The notes beneath the pieces were generated by a model. It had not been told where the DNA came from. It saw nothing but the letters and a program-made list of their open reading frames with translations, and made no database searches. Shown here one piece after another: positions 33,303 to 41,791 of a DNA stretch of 64,000 nt. Source of the stretch: Pseudalkalibacillus hwajinpoensis (GTDB lineage: Bacteria; Bacillota; Bacilli; Bacillales; Guptibacillaceae); the NCBI RefSeq assembly GCF_015234585.1, contig NZ_JADFCM010000001.1, forward strand, positions 992,001 through 1,056,000. The letters run 5' to 3'. The position numbers and the translations under genes are program-made. Each line of letters begins with the position of its first letter. Position 1 is the first letter of the stretch.

Positions 33303-34505
33303 GTGAGTAGGCCAAAAATCGCAATTTTAGGTGCAGGGTACGGCGGTATTATGACAGCAGCTCGTCTTCAAAAAGAGATGGGAACAAATGAAGTGGAAGT
33401 TACGCTTGTGAATAAGCATGACTATCATTACCAAACAACATGGCTTCATGAACCAGCTGCAGGAACAATGCACCATGACAAAACAAGAATTATGATCAAA
33501 GATGTCATTGATATGAACAAAATCAAATTTATTAAAGACACAGTCGTAGAAGTAAAGCCGGATGAAAAGCGCGTCATTCTCTCTAACGGTGAACTTGAAT
33601 ACGATTACCTTGTGCTAGCACTTGGTTTTGAACCAGCTACGTTTGGTATTAAGGGTCTTAAAGAAAATGCCTTCAGTATTCGTAGCGTAAACTCCGTTCG
33701 AAAAATTCGTGAACACATTGAATACCAGTTCGCAAGCTACAATAATGAGTCTAAGCGTCGCGATGATCTTCTAACCATTATTGTCGGTGGCGCAGGATTC
33801 ACTGGAATTGAATTTGTTGGTGAACTTGCTGAACGTGTTCCTGAACTGTGCAAAGAGTTCGATATCCCTCGTGATCGCGTTAAAATCATTAATGTGGAAG
33901 CGTCCCCAACTGTTCTTCCTGGTTTTGATGAGGAGCTTGTAGAATACGGAATGAATCTACTTGAACGTAAAGGTGTGGAATTCCGTACGAGCACAATGAT
34001 CAAAGAAGTAACAGAAGACGGCGTTATTTTGGGTGAGGATGAAGAAGTAAAAGCGGCGACAGTTGTTTGGACTGGTGGCGTGCAAGGTAACTCCATCGTT
34101 GCAAATTCTGGCTTCGAAACAAACCGCGGCCGTGTTCCTGTTCGTAAAGATCAGCGTACACCGGATTACGATAATGTTTTCGTTGTTGGAGATTGTGCTC
34201 TTCTTATTAACGAAGAAATCAATCGTCCATTCCCTCCGACGGCTCAGGTTGCGATCCAAGCTGCTGGAGCTGTATCTAAGAACTTATTGAGCCTTGTGCG
34301 CGGGAAAGAGCTTGAGAGCTTTACTCCTGACATCAAAGGTACGGTTGCTTCACTTGGTAAAGGCGAAGCGATTGGTAAAGTTGGGAATAAAAAGCTCTAT
34401 GGTAGCACAGCGTCTGCTATGAAAAAAGTGATTGATAATCGCTATCTCTTCATGCTTGGTGGGCCAGGGCTTGTCTGGAAAAAAGGTAAGCTTAAGCTAT
34501 TTTAA
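33303..34505 (+). CDS. yumB: Type II NADH dehydrogenase-like protein YumB
   Basis: About 400 residues. FAD-binding motif [19 protein letters not shown]-binding motif [20 protein letters not shown] near 160 and VFVVGDCAL near 295. The C-terminus has the amphipathic stretch typical of membrane-attached NDH-2 ([20 protein letters not shown]). It oxidises NADH and reduces menaquinone without pumping protons. I start at GTG 33303, 11 bases after GGTGG; two upstream GTGs overlap the site. Confidence 0.92.
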   Translation: MSRPKIAILGAGYGGIMTAARLQKEMGTNEVEVTLVNKHDYHYQTTWLHEPAAGTMHHDKTRIMIKDVIDMNKIKFIKDTVVEVKPDEKRVILSNGELEYDYLVLALGFEPATFGIKGLKENAFSIRSVNSVRKIREHIEYQFASYNNESKRRDDLLTIIVGGAGFTGIEFVGELAERVPELCKEFDIPRDRVKIINVEASPTVLPGFDEELVEYGMNLLERKGVEFRTSTMIKEVTEDGVILGEDEEVKAATVVWTGGVQGNSIVANSGFETNRGRVPVRKDQRTPDYDNVFVVGDCALLINEEINRPFPPTAQVAIQAAGAVSKNLLSLVRGKELESFTPDIKGTVASLGKGEAIGKVGNKKLYGSTASAMKKVIDNRYLFMLGGPGLVWKKGKLKLF

Positions 34506-34521
34506 GATCATTCGATAAAGA

Positions 34522-34553
34522 GGGCAAAGACGTCATGTCTTTGCCTTTTTTTG
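34522..34553 (+). terminator. Terminator after yumB
   Basis: GGCAAAGAC / GTCTTTGCC stem with loop GTCAT and seven T residues. Confidence 0.92.
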
Positions 34554-34719
34554 CTCTTATGAAATGATTCATTTGTGATCAGCGCAATAAGAAAAACGAA
34601 GGCGATCGTCATAAAGGAGATGACGATCAGCCAAGTTTTTCTAATCTATTCAATAGAATAGGGGCTATAGTAAAGTCTATGAACGTACTACTTTATTTAT
34701 TCCAGGGGAGGATTTCGAT

Positions 34720-35202
34720 TTGACCGAAAGAGGAAAAGTATGGTTGGCAGCAGCAGGCATTGTGGAATTTGAGGGGAAGTATCTCGTCGTGATGAAGAAG
34801 TATGGTGGTTTAAAAGGGAAATGGTCTTTTCCTGCTGGATTTGTGGATCCGGGTGAAACGGTTGATGAAGCAGCTGTCCGAGAAATTTTTGAAGAAACGG
34901 GTATTGTTGCAGAAACGACTGGAATAGCAGGAATTCGTTCAGGTGTCATTAACAAAGATGTAAGTGATAACTTAGTGGTTTTTTATATGAGAAGAACCGG
35001 AGGCACGCTAACGTCCGAAACGAATGAAATTGGAGAGTCCCGATTTTTAACAAAGGAGGAACTGCTTACTGATCCACGTACGTCGTCTATGATTCCTTCT
35101 TTTCTGAATGGAATGGATCAGTTTATAACGGAGATGAATCCTGGAAATCAATTTCAGTACACGTCTTACAAATTGTTATATTCGAGCTTCAATAAAAAGT
35201 GA
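34720..35202 (+). CDS. NUDIX hydrolase
   Basis: 160 residues. The Nudix box begins GFVDPGET and ends REIFEETGIV (about 47-69), with the Glu residues that bind Mg2+. Preceding segment KYGGLKGKWSFPAG fits ADP-ribose or dGTP-type hydrolases; the substrate is not deducible. Start TTG follows GGGGAGG. Single gene between yumB and yuiA. Confidence 0.9.
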   Translation: MTERGKVWLAAAGIVEFEGKYLVVMKKYGGLKGKWSFPAGFVDPGETVDEAAVREIFEETGIVAETTGIAGIRSGVINKDVSDNLVVFYMRRTGGTLTSETNEIGESRFLTKEELLTDPRTSSMIPSFLNGMDQFITEMNPGNQFQYTSYKLLYSSFNKK

Positions 35203-35419
35203 AAACTTTAAAACGAATGGAAACACCTCGGTTATAGATGGAAAGGTCCGATTCGCTCACATCACCTACTAATGGTTGAAATGATTTGATAAATGACGAA
35301 ATAATCTGATAACTAAGGATGTATTCGCTTACACGGGCTGTCAGTGTGAAATTTGGTGTTTTTCTTTTTCAACGTTTCTTGATATATTATCAGAAAATTA
35401 CAACAAAGGAGTGGTTGAT

Positions 35420-35560
35420 GTGAGAAGACAACAAAATAAGGCGAAAGCAACTGATTGCCCTTATTGCCAGGGAAAGGGGTACTTTCAACTACTTCTTGGT
35501 GGATCGGAAACATGTGATAACTGTGGAGGAAGTGGAGCAAAACAAAATCCAACTAACTAA
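35420..35560 (+). CDS. yuiA: YuiA-like zinc-finger microprotein
   Basis: 46 residues with two DnaJ-type CxxCxGxG-like motifs: CPYCQGKGYF near residue 13 and CDNCGGSGAK near 33. This matches YuiA of B. subtilis in size, motif and place before yuiB and yuiC. GTG start is 7 bases after AAAGGAG. It probably binds zinc. Function unknown. Confidence 0.8.
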   Translation: MRRQQNKAKATDCPYCQGKGYFQLLLGGSETCDNCGGSGAKQNPTN

Positions 35561-35588
35561 GCGTTTGAGAGCGCTTAGTTTTTCTTTT
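35556..35588 (+). terminator. Terminator after yuiA
   Basis: CTAAGCG..CGCTTAG hairpin followed by TTTTTC; overlaps the yuiA stop. Confidence 0.7.
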
Positions 35589-35617
35589 GGTTCAAAATAA
35601 GAATGTATGGATTGAGG

Positions 35618-35662
35618 TCTAGCTCCAGCGCTTGTCGGACCTACCGGACGCTTGCGCTTTTC
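35618..35662. repeat. Structured repeat A1 (short copy)
   Basis: Begins TCTAGCTCCAGCGC and ends GACGCTTGCGCTTTTC. Its last 38 bases (35625-35662) are identical to the end of copy A2. The ends AGCGC / GCGCT can pair. It looks like a copy lacking the central hairpin. Confidence 0.8.
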
Positions 35663-35667
35663 ATTGA

Positions 35668-35784
35668 TCTAGCTCCAGCGCCCAGGTCCTCGAGTCGCTT
35701 CAGCCTTTCAGTTGAACACAAGGAACCGTGTTCAATTGAAAGGCTTCCAGCGCTTGTCGGACCTACCGGACGCTTGCGCTTTTC
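35668..35784. repeat. Structured repeat A2
   Basis: Starts TCTAGCTCCAGCGC, ends GCTTGCGCTTTTC. Outer arms AGGTCC / GGACCT can pair, enclosing a central hairpin (GCCTTTCA..TTGAACAC with GTGTTCAA..TGAAAGGC, 35703-35744). Confidence 0.8.
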
Positions 35785-35788
35785 TTGA

Positions 35789-35904
35789 TCTAGCTCCAGC
35801 GCCTACCTGCTCGAGGTCTTAAGCCGATCCTCATTGTGGCAAAGAACGCCACATTGAGGATCGTCTTAAGCTTGTCGCAGGTAAACAAGGCGCTTGCGCT
35901 TTTC
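35789..35904. repeat. Structured repeat A3
   Basis: Same ends as A2. Outer arms AGCGCCTACCTGC / GCAGGTA..GGCGCT enclose a long hairpin CTTAAG..GATCCTCA..TGTGGC with its complement (35818-35870). Very close in sequence to copy A4 at 57149. Confidence 0.82.
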
Positions 35905-35979
35905 TTTTGTTCACCCTCTGTTCATTGACTAAAATGGGACAATCCAGTAAACTAACAATGATTACTCGGGGGTGAAACG

Positions 35980-36297
35980 ATGGCGATTCCACAGCTGATT
36001 ATTTCGATGCTGCTGTTTATTGTGCTTTTCTTTGGAATTGGATTCCTGCTTAACATGCTTCTTCGCTCGACATGGATTATGGCAGTTGTCTATCCTGTAA
36101 TCGTTATCATGATTATTGATAACGTTACGTTTTTTCAATATTTTTCCTCACCAGGTTCATCATTTAAAGCGTTAGGTACTGATCTTCTTTCACTAGGAAG
36201 TGCCGATGCGATTATTTTAACTGCTGGACTTGTTGGAGCTGTGTTCGCAGGTGTTGCGATCAGAATGCTTCGTGTAAGAGGATATCAGATGTTTTAA
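35980..36297 (+). CDS. yuiB: YuiB-like membrane protein
   Basis: 105 residues with three hydrophobic segments (about 4-28, 31-49 and 72-92). FGIGFLLNMLLRSTWIMAVVYP and IDNVTFFQYF fit YuiB of B. subtilis, encoded in the same place between yuiA and yuiC. ATG follows CGGGGGTG. Integral membrane protein of unknown role. Confidence 0.82.
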   Translation: MAIPQLIISMLLFIVLFFGIGFLLNMLLRSTWIMAVVYPVIVIMIIDNVTFFQYFSSPGSSFKALGTDLLSLGSADAIILTAGLVGAVFAGVAIRMLRVRGYQMF

Positions 36298-36330
36298 AAG
36301 CTTCGCCAATTGTTGGCAGAAGCTTTTTAT
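36296..36330 (+). terminator. Terminator after yuiB
   Basis: AAAAGCTTC-GCCAA paired with TTGGC-GAAGCTTTT, one bulge, then T-run; overlaps the yuiB stop. Confidence 0.85.
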
Positions 36331-36408
36331 ATGTGTAAAAGCACGTTATCTTGATGAATAGGTTTTCACTTCTCTGGAAATGAATAGATCATGAGAGGAG
36401 TGGAAAAT

Positions 36409-37008
36409 GTGCGATTTATCATGCTGATCGCAAAAGGGATGATCTTTACAGGACTTTTTGCAGCAGCGTTGCTATCAACTTATTTATTATTATCGGGTTT
36501 ATCAATGCAAGATGTAACGAAGTGGATTTTTCCTCAGCAGACTGTACTCAGTGAAAAGGATAGGACAAGCCTAGCGACGTCTCAGGATTGGTCACAGTAT
36601 CCAACGCATACCGTAACGGCTACAGGCTATACGGCAGGTGAGGAATCAACAGGGAAAACACCTGAGCACCCTGCATATGGCATCACCTATTCTGGCGTAA
36701 AGGTAAAGCGGGATCTTTATTCTACGATCGCTGCTGATACGTCCGTCTTTCCAATTGGTAGTGTACTCTTTATTCCTGAGTATGGCTTTGGGGTTGTAGC
36801 AGATACAGGAAGTGCGATAACTGGGAAGCGAATTGATCTCTATTACGACACAGTTAATGATGTTTATAATGAGTGGGGGAAAAAGACACTCGACGTATAT
36901 CTGATCGAAAAAGGTGATGGAACCTTAACGGAAGAAATGTTGTTAACATTGAATGAAGAAGAGTCGATGCAAGTTTTCAGACAAGAGTTAATGAGTGAGA
37001 AAGAATAA
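36409..37008 (+). CDS. yuiC: 3D-domain protein YuiC (stationary-phase survival / muralytic type)
   Basis: About 199 residues: an N-terminal membrane helix ([20 protein letters not shown]) and a C-terminal 3D domain (about 65-165) named for three Asp residues, seen in [23 protein letters not shown] and KRIDLYY. The YuiC/Sps group is a small MltA-related lytic transglycosylase-like domain used in spore and stationary-phase wall remodelling. The GTG at 36409 is 9 bases after GAGGAG; the upstream ATG at 36391 overlaps it. Confidence 0.88.
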   Translation: MRFIMLIAKGMIFTGLFAAALLSTYLLLSGLSMQDVTKWIFPQQTVLSEKDRTSLATSQDWSQYPTHTVTATGYTAGEESTGKTPEHPAYGITYSGVKVKRDLYSTIAADTSVFPIGSVLFIPEYGFGVVADTGSAITGKRIDLYYDTVNDVYNEWGKKTLDVYLIEKGDGTLTEEMLLTLNEEESMQVFRQELMSEKE

Positions 37009-37018
37009 CAGAAGCTAC

Positions 37019-37052
37019 AAAACGTCGGAGAGTATACTCTCCGACGTTTTGC
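37019..37052. terminator. Bidirectional terminator yuiC / BtuF-like gene
   Basis: A perfect 32-base palindrome with core CGTCGGAGAG and T-runs at both ends. Confidence 0.88.
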
Positions 37053-37054
37053 GT

Positions 37055-37864
37055 TTACCTCTCATTTTCTAAGAAAGCATCTTCTCCTTCAAAAGAGGGA
37101 TAGCGATCAGGATGAAGAATGGCTGCAAGTTTGACGAGGCCGGTCAATAAACGTGGTGAAGGGCGACAATAAAGCCATTCTTCAAGTACATGAATGGGAC
37201 TTTCTTGAAGCTTATCCCAGTCCTGACGTTTTTGAACGATTTTTGGATTTACTTTATTCTGTCGAACGCCAACCCAGGCAAGACAAATATGGTCTGGTCT
37301 TCGCTTTACGACATCTGCCCAATCTGTTTGAACAGAAGCGAGTTCCACATCACGAAAAGAATTTCTCGCTCCTGCCAGTTCACTAATCTCAGTCAGCCAG
37401 TTTGTTTTACCAGGTGTGAAAATGGGCTTTGGCCACCATTCCCAATAAATATCCGGCTTCTCTGGGATTTGATCACTGATTTCCTTGTACTCCTGAATCA
37501 ATTTCCTGAAACGATTGGAAAGAGAGAGGGCTTCCTGCTTTTTATTTGTAAGCTCTCCCAGAGTAACGAGATCGTTACAAATGTCCTCAAGGGAATTGGG
37601 ATTTAATACTGTATAAGATAGACCAAGTTCATCCATACCTTCAATATTTTTCTCCATTCCTGGAACGCTCAGTGATGCGAGAATAAGGTCTGGTTTCAAC
37701 GCTTCAACTTGCTTCAAATCAATTGAAAGATCGGGACCAAGACGTGGAAGACTCCTGATTTGTTCTGGCCAGTCGGAAAAGTCGTCAACACCGACAAGCT
37801 GATCTGTTAAACCAAGGTAGGCGCATAGCTCAGTATTACTAGGACACAATGAAACAATTCGCAT
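37055..37864 (-). CDS. BtuF-like (helical-backbone) metal/cofactor-binding protein without signal peptide
   Basis: 269 residues with the BtuF/FecB-type fold: MRIVSLCPSNTELCAYLGL at the start, then LVGVDDFSDWPE, EALKPDLILASLSVPGM near 60 and WADVVKRRPDHICLAWVG near 190. Such proteins bind cobalamin or siderophores outside the cell, but this one has no signal peptide or lipobox, so it is probably cytoplasmic. Trp-rich segment IYWEWWPKPIFTPG near 138 is notable. ATG follows AGGAGG. Ligand unknown. Confidence 0.82.
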   Translation of the reverse strand: MRIVSLCPSNTELCAYLGLTDQLVGVDDFSDWPEQIRSLPRLGPDLSIDLKQVEALKPDLILASLSVPGMEKNIEGMDELGLSYTVLNPNSLEDICNDLVTLGELTNKKQEALSLSNRFRKLIQEYKEISDQIPEKPDIYWEWWPKPIFTPGKTNWLTEISELAGARNSFRDVELASVQTDWADVVKRRPDHICLAWVGVRQNKVNPKIVQKRQDWDKLQESPIHVLEEWLYCRPSPRLLTGLVKLAAILHPDRYPSFEGEDAFLENER

Positions 37865-37880
37865 TTAAGTCCTCCTATAA

Positions 37881-38363
37881 TTAAGCGATTTGAAAAGCGT
37901 AGTATAAAATTAAAGTTGAAATAATTCCAAGCAAGCCACCAACGAGAACTTCAATTGGCTTATGCCCTAATAACTCTTTTAATTCTTCAATTTTCTCTCG
38001 TTCTTGCTTTTGCTGCCAATTTTTCGCTTCAGAAACGAATCTATTGAAATTAAGAACAAGCTGGTTTAGTACAATGGCTTGCTCTCCTGTTTGTCTGCGA
38101 ACACCTGTTGAATCAAACATCACAATAATGCTGAACATCGCTGCTACGGCAAATATAGGAGAATCAAGGCCAGTCTCAAGTGCAACTCCTGTCGCTAAAG
38201 CTGTCGTAGCGGCGGAATGAGAGCTTGGCATCCCTCCTGTTGCATTAAAAAGGGACCAATTAATTTGTTTCGTTGCAATAAAATAAATCGGTACTTTCAG
38301 AAACTGGGCAAATACAACGCCAAATAGCGCTGCCCAAAGGGGGAAATTTAGCAAAATATCCAT
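37881..38363 (-). CDS. yuiD: YuiD family, divergent PAP2 membrane protein
   Basis: About 160 residues, four to five hydrophobic segments. The conserved GGMPSSHSAATTAL (about 39-52) is a PAP2-type phosphatase motif, and FDSTGVRRQTGEQA near 76 is typical of the DUF212/YuiD group. GHKPIEVLVGG near the end also fits. Activity unknown. Start is uncertain: MDILLNFP matches the usual family start, but ATG or TTG 9-12 bases upstream lies closer to the AAAGGAAG site. Confidence 0.85.
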   Translation of the reverse strand: MDILLNFPLWAALFGVVFAQFLKVPIYFIATKQINWSLFNATGGMPSSHSAATTALATGVALETGLDSPIFAVAAMFSIIVMFDSTGVRRQTGEQAIVLNQLVLNFNRFVSEAKNWQQKQEREKIEELKELLGHKPIEVLVGGLLGIISTLILYYAFQIA

Positions 38364-38720
38364 GAGTGACAACATCTTCCTTTCTAAACTGATCCTATGA
38401 ATGGTGTACCCGAAGAAATTTACTTTCAATCGAGTGAATGATTGAAGTAATGAAGACGGTTGAGGATAAACTTTCAAGTCTTTACTCATTTGGTGGTTCA
38501 TTTCGATCTTTGTGAATGAAATCCTTACCTAACTTCCATTTCAAACAAAGAATATTATGCATAAAATTGTCAGTCTATTATACCATATCCCTAAGAAGTT
38601 GTGACTTGCCACATGGTAAGATGGGGAAGCACCAGCGTCTTCCATTGACACGATTGCTCTTTCGTGTTAACTTATTAGTGATTTACCAAACTAAAGGATT
38701 AATTGAAAGGTTGTTACGTT

Positions 38721-40043
38721 ATGAATGCCGTTATTCTTGCAGTTCTCATCATGCTAGGGCTAAGCCTTTTTCGTATACATGTTGTCATTGCACTTGTTAT
38801 TGGAGCGATCGCCGGTGGTTTATTAGGGGGACTTTCTCTTAATGATACAATCGAAGCGTTTAGTTCAGGACTTGGAGGAGGAGCGACTGTTGCACTGAGC
38901 TATGCGTTGCTTGGTAGCTTTGCTGTAGGTCTTACTCGCACTGGACTTCCTGAATTAATTGTTGAGCGTGCTCTAAAGATGGTTAATCGTCGTGGAGGAG
39001 ATCGGAAGAAGGGACTTGCTAAAGTTCTCATTCTCTTTGTCATTCTTCTCATCTCATGTTTCTCTCAGAACCTAGTACCTGTTCACATTGCGTTCATTCC
39101 CATTCTTATCCCACCTATTCTTCAGGTGTTAAATGAACTTGGAATGGATCGTAGAGCGGTAGCAGCTGTTCTGACTTTTGGACTAACCGCACCATACATT
39201 CTGTTACCGGCTGGTTTCGGTAAAATATTTCACGAAATTCTTCAGTCGAATATGGCTGATAGTGGCATGGAAATTGAACTTTCCTCTATACCGACAGCTA
39301 TGCTGTTGCCAACAGCTGGACTCGTCGTTGGTCTCCTTATTGCGGTCTTCATTTCATACCGCAAGCCAAGGGCGTATAAACAACTATCTATTGCTCAGGA
39401 AGATACATCTGAGACATATAGTTATTCAAATCGCTCCATCCTATTTGCAATTTTATCTGTAGTCGTTACCCTTGCCGTTCAGATTCCAACTGAATCAATG
39501 ATTCTAGGCGCACTTTCAGGTATTATCGTCCTTTATATTACGGGGAGCATTCGATTGGCTGAATCTGAAGCGATTTTAACAGACGGTATGAAAATGATGG
39601 CATTCATTGGTTTTGTGATGCTTGCAGCGAATGGGTTCGCTGAAGTTCTAAGACAAACGGGTGAAGTTCAATCGCTTGTAACACAAGCATCCGGATTAAT
39701 AGGCGATAATAAAGCGCTAGCGGCTCTTTTGATGTTAATCGTCGGATTGTTTATTACGATGGGAATCGGATCATCATTCTCAACCATTCCAATTATTGCA
39801 GCGATTTATGTTCCACTTGCTATGGAATTAGGATTTAGCCCAATGGCAACAATTGCGCTTGTCGGAACTGCCGCAGCCCTCGGAGATGCGGGTTCACCTG
39901 CATCAGATAGTACATTAGGCCCTACATCAGGACTAAATGCAGATGGTCAGCATAATCACATTTGGGATACGGTTGTCCCAACGTTCCTACACTATAATAT
40001 CCCGCTTATCTTATTTGGCTGGATTGCAGCTATGATCTTTTAA
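38721..40043 (+). CDS. yuiF: YuiF, Na+/H+ antiporter-like amino-acid transporter
   Basis: 440 residues, about 11 membrane segments, Na+/H+ antiporter-like family of the YuiF type (442 residues in B. subtilis). Seen are SCFSQNLVPVHIAFIPILIPP (about 112) and GTAAALGDAGSPASDSTLGPT (about 385), the latter like the NhaC GDHxSPxSD motif. Annotated elsewhere as putative amino-acid transporter. ATG is 10 bases after AAAGG. Single gene followed by a terminator. Confidence 0.88.
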   Translation: MNAVILAVLIMLGLSLFRIHVVIALVIGAIAGGLLGGLSLNDTIEAFSSGLGGGATVALSYALLGSFAVGLTRTGLPELIVERALKMVNRRGGDRKKGLAKVLILFVILLISCFSQNLVPVHIAFIPILIPPILQVLNELGMDRRAVAAVLTFGLTAPYILLPAGFGKIFHEILQSNMADSGMEIELSSIPTAMLLPTAGLVVGLLIAVFISYRKPRAYKQLSIAQEDTSETYSYSNRSILFAILSVVVTLAVQIPTESMILGALSGIIVLYITGSIRLAESEAILTDGMKMMAFIGFVMLAANGFAEVLRQTGEVQSLVTQASGLIGDNKALAALLMLIVGLFITMGIGSSFSTIPIIAAIYVPLAMELGFSPMATIALVGTAAALGDAGSPASDSTLGPTSGLNADGQHNHIWDTVVPTFLHYNIPLILFGWIAAMIF

Positions 40044-40046
40044 CTA

Positions 40047-40081
40047 AGAAAAACACGGAGAGTGCTCTCCGTGTTTTTCTT
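40047..40081 (+). terminator. Terminator after yuiF
   Basis: 16-bp stem AGAAAAACACGGAGAG / CTCTCCGTGTTTTTCT with a 2-base loop; T-rich 3' arm. Confidence 0.88.
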
Positions 40082-40165
40082 TTTGCTTATTATAGAGCAT
40101 TCTATAAAAGAAGGTTCGGTGTATTCTGTTACACTAAATAAAACAGCTATGAAATGAGGTGGCGT

Positions 40166-40762
40166 ATGTACTTTGGTAAAGTAAAGGAGCAAAACAGCGA
40201 TCGTGTTCCTCCTAATCAACGCGTAACGAAGGGATGGCCAGTTCTACACGTTGGGGACGTTCCATATTATGAAAAAAATCTTTCAAATTGGGATTTAAGA
40301 ATAGGAGGCCTTGTTGAGCGCCCTACGGTTCTAACCTTTGAACAGCTAATGGCTCTACCTGAGATGTCAAAAACAAATGATATTCACTGTGTGACAGGCT
40401 GGTCGAAGTTTGATAATGAATGGGAAGGCATTGCAACACGGACGATAGCAGATCATGTAGGCATTCGAAAGGAAGCCAGGTTTGTTATGTTAGAGGCAGA
40501 AGAAGGGTGGACTACGAATCTTCCGCTTGAAGATTTTCTTGCAGAATCGAGCCTTCTTGCTTACAAACATAATGGGGAAATGTTAACCCCAGAACACGGC
40601 TATCCGATCAGAATGGTAGTACCCCATCTGTATTTCTGGAAAAGTGCGAAATGGATTCGCGCCATTAAATTTCGGTCAGAAAATCAGCAGGGCTTTTGGG
40701 AACGGAATGGTTATCATATGTATGGTGACCCGTGGAAAGAACAGCGGTTTGCTTGGGATTGA
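40166..40762 (+). CDS. yuiH: YuiH, sulfite-oxidase-like molybdopterin protein
   Basis: 198 residues, a lone SUOX/MsrP-type molybdopterin domain. The Mo-coordinating cysteine is in DIHCVTGWSKFDNEWEG (Cys near residue 77); VMLEAEEGWTTNLPLEDFL and HGYPIRMVVPHLYFWKSAKW follow as in the family. No Tat signal peptide, so cytoplasmic. Substrate unknown. ATG 40166 is used, shortly after GAGGTGG. The molybdate importer genes modAB lie 4 kb away. Confidence 0.88.
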   Translation: MYFGKVKEQNSDRVPPNQRVTKGWPVLHVGDVPYYEKNLSNWDLRIGGLVERPTVLTFEQLMALPEMSKTNDIHCVTGWSKFDNEWEGIATRTIADHVGIRKEARFVMLEAEEGWTTNLPLEDFLAESSLLAYKHNGEMLTPEHGYPIRMVVPHLYFWKSAKWIRAIKFRSENQQGFWERNGYHMYGDPWKEQRFAWD

Positions 40763-41008
40763 AAACTGCCTTATAGGCAGTTTTTTTGTGTTCAGAAAGT
40801 TACTAGATATGGAGAGAAATTTATAGTAGACAAAATGTTTCATTTACAAAGACAGGGAAATAAAGTTTGATGTAGAATGTAATATTTAGAATAAATACGA
40901 ATGGGAAAGCTGGTAGCTCCATAATAGACTGACAGAGATGTAATGGACGAATTGAGTAGGCGATCCTCTCCTTTTGTTTCATGACCCTGATCTAATAGGA
41001 GTGATGTA

Positions 41009-41746
41009 GTGAGTATAGTGCAGGATCATATATTGAACCATATATCATGTGGTATTTTAGCGATCGATTTGGATTTTCGCATCATACACATGAACGAAGT
41101 AGCGGAAAAGTTACTAAAAGTTAAGCGTGAAGATGTGTTAGGGGAAAATGTATACGAAATTTTCCCGTTAGCGCCAGAAGAAGTGCGTCATGTGGAGAGG
41201 ACGATTGAAACGGGAGAAGAGTATTTCGTCGAAGCTATGCCGTATAGTTGGGGGATATATAACCTGTATTTAACCATTCAAACAAGGGTTTTACGGGAAT
41301 CTGATAAAATGTATGGAGCAATGGTAGAATTCCGGGATATGACTCATTTGTATGAAAAACAAGAAGAACTGATTGATCGCATGGAGAACATGGCAGTGAA
41401 CGTAATCCCTCTTATGGATCAACTGGGATTATTACCTCTTCAACCTGTTGTGGAAGAAGTAGGTTTTCAATTCCTTCTTGATATAGGACTTCAAAAAGTA
41501 GCTGATATGAAGGTGAATACTCTTATTATCGATTTATCGTCTGTTACCTCTCTCAATCAAGAGTTTTCTGAAATGATGGTAAAGTTATGCGGCTCATTGA
41601 ACCTCCTTGGGGTGGATATCATGATTACTGGGGTACGTGCAGAAACGGCAATAAAGTGGATTTCATCAGGAACGGATTACATAAAAACAACCTATCATCC
41701 GCACGTTCAGGCTGCTATTTCAAAGTATAAGAATAGCCGGTTATAA
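41009..41746 (+). CDS. PAS-STAS protein, RsbR-like
   Basis: 245 residues: an N-terminal PAS domain (about 10-120; ISCGILAIDLDFRIIHMNEVAEKLL) and a C-terminal STAS domain (about 130-240; LIIDLSSVTSLNQEFSEMM, MITGVRAETA). The layout resembles RsbR-type stressosome proteins and YtvA, but the LOV flavin-binding NCRFLQ motif is absent. By alignment with RsbR the first phospho-Thr site is replaced by Gln (SLNQE), the second (ITG) is kept. It is a single gene; GTG start after AGGAGTGATG. Confidence 0.82.
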   Translation: MSIVQDHILNHISCGILAIDLDFRIIHMNEVAEKLLKVKREDVLGENVYEIFPLAPEEVRHVERTIETGEEYFVEAMPYSWGIYNLYLTIQTRVLRESDKMYGAMVEFRDMTHLYEKQEELIDRMENMAVNVIPLMDQLGLLPLQPVVEEVGFQFLLDIGLQKVADMKVNTLIIDLSSVTSLNQEFSEMMVKLCGSLNLLGVDIMITGVRAETAIKWISSGTDYIKTTYHPHVQAAISKYKNSRL

Positions 41747-41783
41747 AAAAGAGCGTTCTCCTAAAGTGGGGAACGCTCTTTCA
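41746..41783. terminator. Terminator PAS-STAS gene / autolysin gene
   Basis: AAAGAGCGTTCTCC / GGGGAACGCTCTTT stem with 6-base loop; runs of A and T on the flanks suit both directions. Confidence 0.85.
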
Positions 41784-41791
41784 TCTAAATG

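Noticed and set aside
33737..34096. 119-codon frame opposite yumB
   Set aside because: Ser/Thr/Pro-rich shadow of the yumB coding strand.
35603..35788. 61-codon open frame inside repeats A1 and A2
   Set aside because: It lies wholly within the structured repeats, has no ribosome site, and its product follows the repeat sequence.
35618..35904. Possible CRISPR array
   Set aside because: The repeats are long, structured and contiguous with no short constant repeat-spacer rhythm, and no cas gene is present.
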